Assembly: GCF_002277815.1 (NCBI RefSeq)
Contig: NZ_NKJI01000003.1
Span: 62,001-126,000, forward strand
Direction: 5' to 3'
DNA length: 64,000 nucleotides
From: Pseudomonas sp. ERMR1:02
GTDB taxonomy: Bacteria > Pseudomonadota > Gammaproteobacteria > Pseudomonadales > Pseudomonadaceae
This document shows, piece after piece, positions 58,533-64,000 of the stretch; the first letter of the stretch is position 1, and every line of letters begins with the position of its first letter. The notes beneath the pieces are model-generated. The model had not been told where the DNA came from and did not search any database. It was given only the letters and a program-made list of their open reading frames with translations. The translations under genes and the position numbers were made by a program.

Positions 58533-61500
58533 TCAGTGTCTGGGCTTATCCGGTTTTGCCAGCAGGGTGTATACGCACGGCAATACAAACAACGTAAACA
58601 ACGTGCCGATCGACATCCCTGTCGCGATCACCATACCGATATCGAACCGGCTGACCGCACCCGCGCCCGTGGCGATGATCAGCGGCACCATGCCGAACAC
58701 CATCGCAGCAGTCGTCATCAATACCGGCCGCAAGCGGATGGACGCAGCTTCCTCCACGGCCTCGCGCGGTGTCAGACCTTTGTCCTTGCGTAACTGGTTG
58801 GCGAACTCGACGATCAGGATCCCGTGCTTGCTGATCAGCCCGATCAGTGTCACCAGCCCGACCTGGGTGTAGATGTTCATGCTCGACCAGCCCAGAAACA
58901 ACGGGAGCAACGCGCCGCAGATCGACAGCGGCACAGTTACCAGAATCACCAGCGGATCGCGGAAGCTTTCGAATTGTGCAGCCAGCACCAGGAAAATGAT
59001 TGCCAATGCCAAGGCAAAGGTGACCCACAACGCACTGCCTTCCTGCACGTATTGTCGCGACGCACCGGCGTAGTCGAACGCAAACCCCACTGGTGCTTCT
59101 TCCCGGGCGATCTGGCGCACGGTGTCGATGGCTTCCCCCATGCTGACCAGCGGTACGCCGGAAAGAATGGCCGAGTTGAGTTGCTGGAACTGATTCAATT
59201 GCCGCGGCCGGGCCCGGTCGGTCACGGTTATGAGGGTCGACAGGGCCAGCAATTCCCCCTTGGTGTTTCTGACGTAGTAGTTGTTCAGCCAGTCAGGGTT
59301 ATCGCGGAAGGGTCGTTCAACCTGTGCAATGACTTTGTAGCTGCGACCTTCGATGGTGAAACGGTTGATTTCCGCTTCACCCAGTAACGTCGCCAGCGTA
59401 CCGCCCAGAGCCTGCATCGACACGCCCATCTGCGCGGCCTTGGCCCGATCGATATCCACCACCACTTCAGGTTTGTCGAAAGCCAGGTCGACGTCGATAA
59501 AAGCGAACTTGCCGGACTCTACCGCGCGTTTCTTCACCCGGTCCACCACTTGCAGCAGCAACTCGTAATCCTTGGCGGTATTGATGACAAACTGGAATGG
59601 CAGACCCTCGCCAGTACCCGGCAAGGAAGGTAGGTTGAAGCCGAAAATCTGCAGCCCGGGAATGCGCTCAAGCTTGGCCTGAACGTCGGGCAGTATCTGC
59701 ATCTGAGTCCGGTGGCGTTCATTCCACGGTTTGAGCAGGAAACCGCCGATGCCCGATTGCACCCCATTGAAACCGTTGATCTGGAACGAGGAGTAGTACT
59801 CGGGAAACGCCTTGAAGATCGAGATGAACTCGTCGGTGTAGGTGTTCAGGTAGTCGAGGTTGGTCGGCTGCGGGGCGTTGGCCATCATGAAAATGATGCC
59901 CTGGTCCTCATCCGGCGCCAGTTCCGACTTGGTGAACTTGAGCAGTACCGGTATGAGGCACAACACGATGACGGCAAACACCAGCACCACCGGCCGGGTA
60001 TTGAGTGTGCCGTGCAGCATGCTTTGATAGCGGCGTTTGAGGCTTTCGAAAATCAGGTCGAGGCGGTGGGCCAGGCCGCTGGGGTTTTCATCGTGGCGTA
60101 ACAAAAAAGCGCACATCATCGGCGAAAGGGTCAGGGCGACGATGCCGGAAATCACCACGGCACCGGCCAGGGTCAGGGCGAATTCCTTGAACAGTGCCCC
60201 CGTTAGCCCCGTCAAGAAGCCAATCGGCGCATACACGGCCGCCAGGGTGATGGTCATCGAAACCACCGGCATGGCGATTTCCCGGGCGCCTTCGATGGCC
60301 GCGTCCAGCGGTGTCTTGCCTTCCTCGATGTGACGGTGGATGTTTTCCACTACCACAATGGCGTCGTCCACCACCAGGCCGATGGCCAACACCATTGCCA
60401 GCAGCGTCAGCAAGTTGATCGAGTAGCCCATCATCTGCATGAAGAACATCACGCCAATCATCGACAACGGAATGGTGACTACCGGGATCACCACCGAGCG
60501 CAGCGCGCCGAGGAACAGGAACACCACGACTATAACGATCAGCACCGCTTCAAACAGGGTTTTCACCACTTCATCGATCGAGGCCTGGATGAACAGTGTG
60601 GCGTCGTAGGCGATTTCACCCTTGAGGTTCGGCGGCAATTGGGCCTCAAGATCCGGCATGATCTTGCGCACTTCCTTGATCACGTCCAGCGGGTTGGCGC
60701 CTGGCGTGGCCTTGATGCCGATGTAGACCGAGGGCGTACCGCCGAAAGAACTGATGGTGTTGTAGTTTTCCGCGCCCATCTCGACCCGCGCAACGTCACG
60801 CAACAGTACGCGACTGTCGCCATCGATCTTGAGTGGAATGGCGGCAAAGGCTTCGGCGGATTTGAGTTCCGTGTTGGCGTTGATGCTGGTGACCACGTAC
60901 TCGCCCTTCACCTCGCCGGCGGCAGAGAGGAAGTTGTACTGGCGCACCGCGTTGGTCACGTCGCTGGCACTCAGGCCGAAACCGGCCAGCTTCACCGGGT
61001 CCAGCCACAGGCGCATGGCGAACACCTGGTTACCGAGAATCTCGGCTTCGGCCATGCCCGGCAGGGTTGCCAGTTTCGGCTGGATCACCCGCGACAGATA
61101 GTCGGTGATCTGTGGATTACTCAGCTCCTTGCTGAAGAAGCTGATGTACATCAGTACCGAAGCGTCGGCGGCTTCCTTGCTCAGAACCGGGTCTTCGGCG
61201 TCCTGGGGCAGCTGGTTCTTGACCTCGTTGGCCTTGGCCAACAGTTCGGTGAACAAACGGTCGCTGTTGGCGCCGATGCGTGCGTAGATCGATATCACCG
61301 AGAAGTTCTGGCGACTGACCGAGGTCATGTAGTCGATGCCTTCGGCGCTGGCCAGGCTCTGTTGCATCGGCTGGGTGATGTAGCCCTGGATGGTTTCGGC
61401 GTTGGCCCCGGGGTAAGCGGTAGTCACCGTGATCAGGGCGTTTTCCATTTGCGGGTATTGGCGCAGCGGCAACTTGCTCCAGGCCTGGAAGCCCAGCAGC

Positions 61501-61565
61501 ACGATCAGCAGGCTGACCACGGTGGCGAGCACCGGGCGGCGGATGAACGGATCAGTAAAAGCCAT
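58533..61565 (-). CDS. RND efflux permease, MexW-like
   Basis: 1010 residues, close to the usual HAE1-RND size. N-terminal FIRRPVLATVVSLLIVLLG, the proton-relay region VLAIGLVVDDAIVVVENIHR in the middle (with the paired aspartates) and the second-half ITDRA and GLVTLIGLISKHGILIVEF identify it. Inner-membrane proton-driven pump that works with the adaptor upstream and an outer-membrane channel not encoded here. Similarity and neighbourhood suggest MexVW of P. aeruginosa; drug substrates cannot be read. AAGGAACCCCCA precedes the ATG. Confidence 0.9.
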   Translation of the reverse strand: MAFTDPFIRRPVLATVVSLLIVLLGFQAWSKLPLRQYPQMENALITVTTAYPGANAETIQGYITQPMQQSLASAEGIDYMTSVSRQNFSVISIYARIGANSDRLFTELLAKANEVKNQLPQDAEDPVLSKEAADASVLMYISFFSKELSNPQITDYLSRVIQPKLATLPGMAEAEILGNQVFAMRLWLDPVKLAGFGLSASDVTNAVRQYNFLSAAGEVKGEYVVTSINANTELKSAEAFAAIPLKIDGDSRVLLRDVARVEMGAENYNTISSFGGTPSVYIGIKATPGANPLDVIKEVRKIMPDLEAQLPPNLKGEIAYDATLFIQASIDEVVKTLFEAVLIVIVVVFLFLGALRSVVIPVVTIPLSMIGVMFFMQMMGYSINLLTLLAMVLAIGLVVDDAIVVVENIHRHIEEGKTPLDAAIEGAREIAMPVVSMTITLAAVYAPIGFLTGLTGALFKEFALTLAGAVVISGIVALTLSPMMCAFLLRHDENPSGLAHRLDLIFESLKRRYQSMLHGTLNTRPVVLVFAVIVLCLIPVLLKFTKSELAPDEDQGIIFMMANAPQPTNLDYLNTYTDEFISIFKAFPEYYSSFQINGFNGVQSGIGGFLLKPWNERHRTQMQILPDVQAKLERIPGLQIFGFNLPSLPGTGEGLPFQFVINTAKDYELLLQVVDRVKKRAVESGKFAFIDVDLAFDKPEVVVDIDRAKAAQMGVSMQALGGTLATLLGEAEINRFTIEGRSYKVIAQVERPFRDNPDWLNNYYVRNTKGELLALSTLITVTDRARPRQLNQFQQLNSAILSGVPLVSMGEAIDTVRQIAREEAPVGFAFDYAGASRQYVQEGSALWVTFALALAIIFLVLAAQFESFRDPLVILVTVPLSICGALLPLFLGWSSMNIYTQVGLVTLIGLISKHGILIVEFANQLRKDKGLTPREAVEEAASIRLRPVLMTTAAMVFGMVPLIIATGAGAVSRFDIGMVIATGMSIGTLFTLFVLPCVYTLLAKPDKPRH

Positions 61566-61579
61566 TGGGGGTTCCTTGA

Positions 61580-62728
61580 TCAGTCAACGCGCGGCTGGCT
61601 GTTCTTTTCGGCCAGGTTCTTGTCGTCGCTGATGGCGATGTGCGCACCGTTGTCCAGTTTGATCTGGCCGGCGGTCACTACCGTTTCGCCGTTTTGAACG
61701 CCTTTGGTGATCATCACCATTCCATCACGGCGCTCTCCGGTTTCGACAAAACGGCGTTCAGCGATCAGGACAGGTTGACCCTTGTCATCTTTTTCCACGC
61801 TGCCGTCTTCGGCTTTCTTTTGGACGGCGACATAGACCGAGTTGCCATAGAGCGTGTAAGTGATCGCACTTTCAGGCAGGACGATGCGCGGCTGCGGGTC
61901 GGGCAAAATGACCTGCAGGTTGGCAAACATCCCCGGTAGCAGCTTGCCATCGGGGTTGGCCAGGGTTGCGCGGACCTGAACGTTGCGCGTGCTGTTCTCG
62001 ACTTTCGGGTTGATCGCACTGATGGTGCCGGTGAACTCCTGCGTCGCAAATGCCGAAACAATGACCTGCACCGGCTGGCCTACGGCAATCTTCGGCACCG
62101 ATTGTTCGGGCACGAAAAAATCGACGTAAAGACTGCTGAGGTCTTGCAGGGTAGCAATCATGGTGCCGGTGGCCACGTAGTCGCCGACGTCCACCTGACG
62201 AATGCCGATGGTCCCGCTGAATGGCGCGAGGATGCTTTTCTTGCCCAGCGCTGCCTTGAGCTGATTGACCGCGGCCTTGCTCTTCTTCAATACCGCGGAG
62301 AGTCGGTCGAACTCGCCCTTGGAAATGGCCTGACTGCCCACCAGTTGACTGCCGCGACTGTAATCCACCTGGGCGAGCCCGAGGTCGGCCAGTGCGGTTT
62401 CGAGCAAGGCACTTTCCACGGCGCTGTCGAGCCGGACGATAGGTTGACCGGCCTTGACCTTCTGTCCGGACTCGAACTGTACATCGATGACGGTGCCGTC
62501 CGTTTCAAGGCTCAGGTCCACACCTTGCAGTGCCTTGAGGGTGCCAACGGTAGGCAGGCGCGCTTGCCATGGCTGTTCGGTAGCCTTGGCCACAGCGACG
62601 CTGATCGGCGGTTTTGGCACCGAGAAACCTTGAATCATCGTGTAGATGGAGAAGGCTTTGTACCCGGCCAGTACCAGCACGATCAGCAGCACGACACCCA
62701 ACATGATCAGCATGCGGCGACGCAGCAT
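61580..62728 (-). CDS. RND efflux periplasmic adaptor, MexV-like
   Basis: 382 residues. N-terminal membrane anchor MLRRRMLIMLGVVLLIVLVL, lipoyl/hairpin region (GTLKALQGVDLSLETDGTVI, SAVESALLETALADL), beta-barrel and membrane-proximal domains (GTIGIRQVDVGDYVATGTMI). It links the permease, 14 bases downstream, to an outer-membrane channel. The ATG chosen follows AAGGAACTGGAAAT; the frame extends 78 bases upstream without support. Transcription starts with this gene. Confidence 0.9.
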   Translation of the reverse strand: MLRRRMLIMLGVVLLIVLVLAGYKAFSIYTMIQGFSVPKPPISVAVAKATEQPWQARLPTVGTLKALQGVDLSLETDGTVIDVQFESGQKVKAGQPIVRLDSAVESALLETALADLGLAQVDYSRGSQLVGSQAISKGEFDRLSAVLKKSKAAVNQLKAALGKKSILAPFSGTIGIRQVDVGDYVATGTMIATLQDLSSLYVDFFVPEQSVPKIAVGQPVQVIVSAFATQEFTGTISAINPKVENSTRNVQVRATLANPDGKLLPGMFANLQVILPDPQPRIVLPESAITYTLYGNSVYVAVQKKAEDGSVEKDDKGQPVLIAERRFVETGERRDGMVMITKGVQNGETVVTAGQIKLDNGAHIAISDDKNLAEKNSQPRVD

Positions 62729-62828
62729 ATTTCCAGTTCCTTGGAGAAAATCAGGTGAGACAGTGGGGCACATTAACGCGAGTGGGAAGGGGATTCCAAC
62801 TGACACTTATTACAGGCAGGCGCAAAAC

Positions 62829-62921
62829 CTGTAGGAGCGAAGCTTGCTCGCGAAGGCGGTATGTCAAGGCACATCAAACTTGAATGTGCCGCCGCGTTCG
62901 CGAGCAAGCTTCGCTCCTACA
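62829..62921. repeat. REPIN, GTAGGAGCGA family
   Basis: Arms CTGTAGGAGCGAAGCTTGC and GCAAGCTTCGCTCCTACA flank about 45 bases between the efflux adaptor and the DUF1513 gene. Confidence 0.88.
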
Positions 62922-62933
62922 AGAGCGGGTTGT

Positions 62934-64000
62934 TCAGATGAGGTGCAGATGGTTGTCCCAGAGCCCGGCCGGCAGCTCCAACGGTTTTGCAACCAAATCT
63001 GTCTGACGACAATCGTAGTACCGGCAGCGACCCTGGCCCGATGTCACGACAAAACCATCGGCCACTGCGCCAACCCCGGCGCAATCGGGAAGTGGCGCGT
63101 CCAGGCGTACTTCGCCGCTGTCCAGGTCCCAGATGAAAAAACGGTTGCCCCGTGGCGCGGTCAACGCCACCAGACGCAAATCGCTGTGCACCGCGACGCT
63201 CGCGGTGTAGTGCCCCATCGCCTGCAACTGATGCTCGGGAACCGGGAATGCCACGAACGGCTGACCGGGACGTTTGATCGCGAGCAGCTCCGAGTGTTCG
63301 TGAGCCGCACCCATGAATTGCTGGCCGGCAACGATGGTGCCGTCGCTGGCAATGCCCAGGTGACGCACGCTGTTCATTTGCTGGGCGAGTGTTTCCTTGC
63401 TCAGCAGGGAGCCGTCGCGGTGCATCAGCACCAGGCTCGGCTCCATGGCATTGAGGTTCATCTCGACACGGCTTTCAGCCTCGGTACGAATCCCGCCATT
63501 GGCCACCACCAGCGTTTCGCCGTCGGGCATCCACGACACCTGGTGCGGGCCAATGCCATGGGTGGAAATCTCGCCGCTGTGTACCAATCGGTCGCCTTCG
63601 AACTTGTACACACCGAGCAGGCCGCGACCCGGATCGGATGTGTCGTTTTCAGTCGCGTACAGCCAGTCTCCACTCTGGTGAATCACCGCGTGACCGTAGA
63701 AATGGCGATTTGGCTGCGACGTCACGGTTTGCAGCAACGTGCCGTCACGCAGGTCGATCAGGTAGCTCTCGGTGCCCGGACGCCGGGCGACAAACAGCGC
63801 GATCGGCAACGTCGGATGATTGATGATGTCGTGGCAGCGCTGGCCAACCAGGGTGGCAAACACCCGGGTGCCATCCAGCCGATAACCGACGGCGTAATGC
63901 TTACCGTCGGTATCGTCCCGCGCCGAGAGCAGCAGCGGGCTCTGATCCTTGCGCTTGAACAGCGTCCAGCCGCCCAGTGTCACTGCTCCCAGCAGCAAAC
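62934..64000 (-). CDS. DUF1513 protein, N-terminus beyond the window
   Basis: At least 355 residues are visible. Repeated beta-rich segments (FYGHAVIHQSGDWLYATEND, GIGPHQVSWMPDGETLVVAN) suggest a beta-propeller. Members of DUF1513 lie beside imelysin-type iron-uptake genes in Pseudomonas. The first visible residues (LLLGAVTLGGWTLF) look like part of a signal peptide, so the true start is past base 64000 and the gene is cut off there. Confidence 0.8.
   Translation of the reverse strand, partial: LLLGAVTLGGWTLFKRKDQSPLLLSARDDTDGKHYAVGYRLDGTRVFATLVGQRCHDIINHPTLPIALFVARRPGTESYLIDLRDGTLLQTVTSQPNRHFYGHAVIHQSGDWLYATENDTSDPGRGLLGVYKFEGDRLVHSGEISTHGIGPHQVSWMPDGETLVVANGGIRTEAESRVEMNLNAMEPSLVLMHRDGSLLSKETLAQQMNSVRHLGIASDGTIVAGQQFMGAAHEHSELLAIKRPGQPFVAFPVPEHQLQAMGHYTASVAVHSDLRLVALTAPRGNRFFIWDLDSGEVRLDAPLPDCAGVGAVADGFVVTSGQGRCRYYDCRQTDLVAKPLELPAGLWDNHLHLI

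Noticed and set aside
60330..61697. Long frame antisense to the RND permease
   Set aside because: Low-complexity histidine/glutamine-rich translation with no family, on the opposite strand of a clear gene.

Overview
The window reads as chromosomal DNA of a Pseudomonas, most probably the P. fluorescens group. The grounds are high GC, gene content and order that match remembered P. aeruginosa blocks, and many short palindromic REP/REPIN repeats with the arm motifs GTAGGAGCGA, GTGGGAGCGGG and GTAGCAGCTGG. No rRNA, tRNA, CRISPR array, prophage or IS transposase was seen. Assignments rest on reading translations and motifs; no database search was run.

Layout. 1-13 kb: an MHS-type MFS transporter, a CorC-like CBS membrane protein and a CcsA-like protein on the minus strand; then, on the plus strand, ffh, the rpsP-rimM-trmD-rplS translation operon, xerD, dsbC and the threonine branch hom-thrC. 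13-19 kb: a periplasmic solute-binding-like protein, a CaiB/BaiF CoA-transferase, a YaeQ protein, recJ and an old-yellow-enzyme oxidoreductase. 19-25 kb: the glycerol cluster glpF-glpK-glpR-glpD. 25-31 kb: ybaK, a PhzF-like protein, an iron-type ABC ATPase, argF and a molybdopterin oxidoreductase. 31-38 kb: iron and redox genes (grxD, bfrB, bfd, a peroxiredoxin), rnt, pyrC, motY and argG. 38-39.8 kb: an AT-rich accessory patch with an unrecognised membrane protein and an orphan LuxR-type response regulator. 40-45 kb: a PA3496-like small protein, nth and an Rnf/Rsx cluster in the order A-B-D-G-E with no C gene. 45-53 kb: metG, apbC, an SDR, a HugZ-like protein, an FxsA protein and groESL. 53-58 kb: a PAP2 phosphatase, an LTA-synthase-like sulfatase and ColR-ColS, an envelope-stress module. 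58-64 kb: an RND efflux permease with its adaptor (MexVW-like) and a DUF1513 protein cut by the window edge.

Regulation visible in the DNA: a sigma70 promoter before rpsP, tandem 21-bp ArgR half-sites before argG and argF, GlpR-like sites before glpD, a Fur-like box before bfd, a heat-shock-like promoter before groES, and a possible ColR site before the sulfatase gene. About a dozen hairpin terminators were found.

Points for a second look: an Rnf complex lacking RnfC, whose RnfB has lost its membrane anchor and gained a repeated helical tail; three single-base frameshifts (MFS 3' end, thrC, ABC ATPase), each repaired by adding one base; two nearly identical REPINs in opposite orientation around the old-yellow-enzyme gene; genes whose 3' ends run into REPINs; and the AT-rich patch near 38-39 kb.
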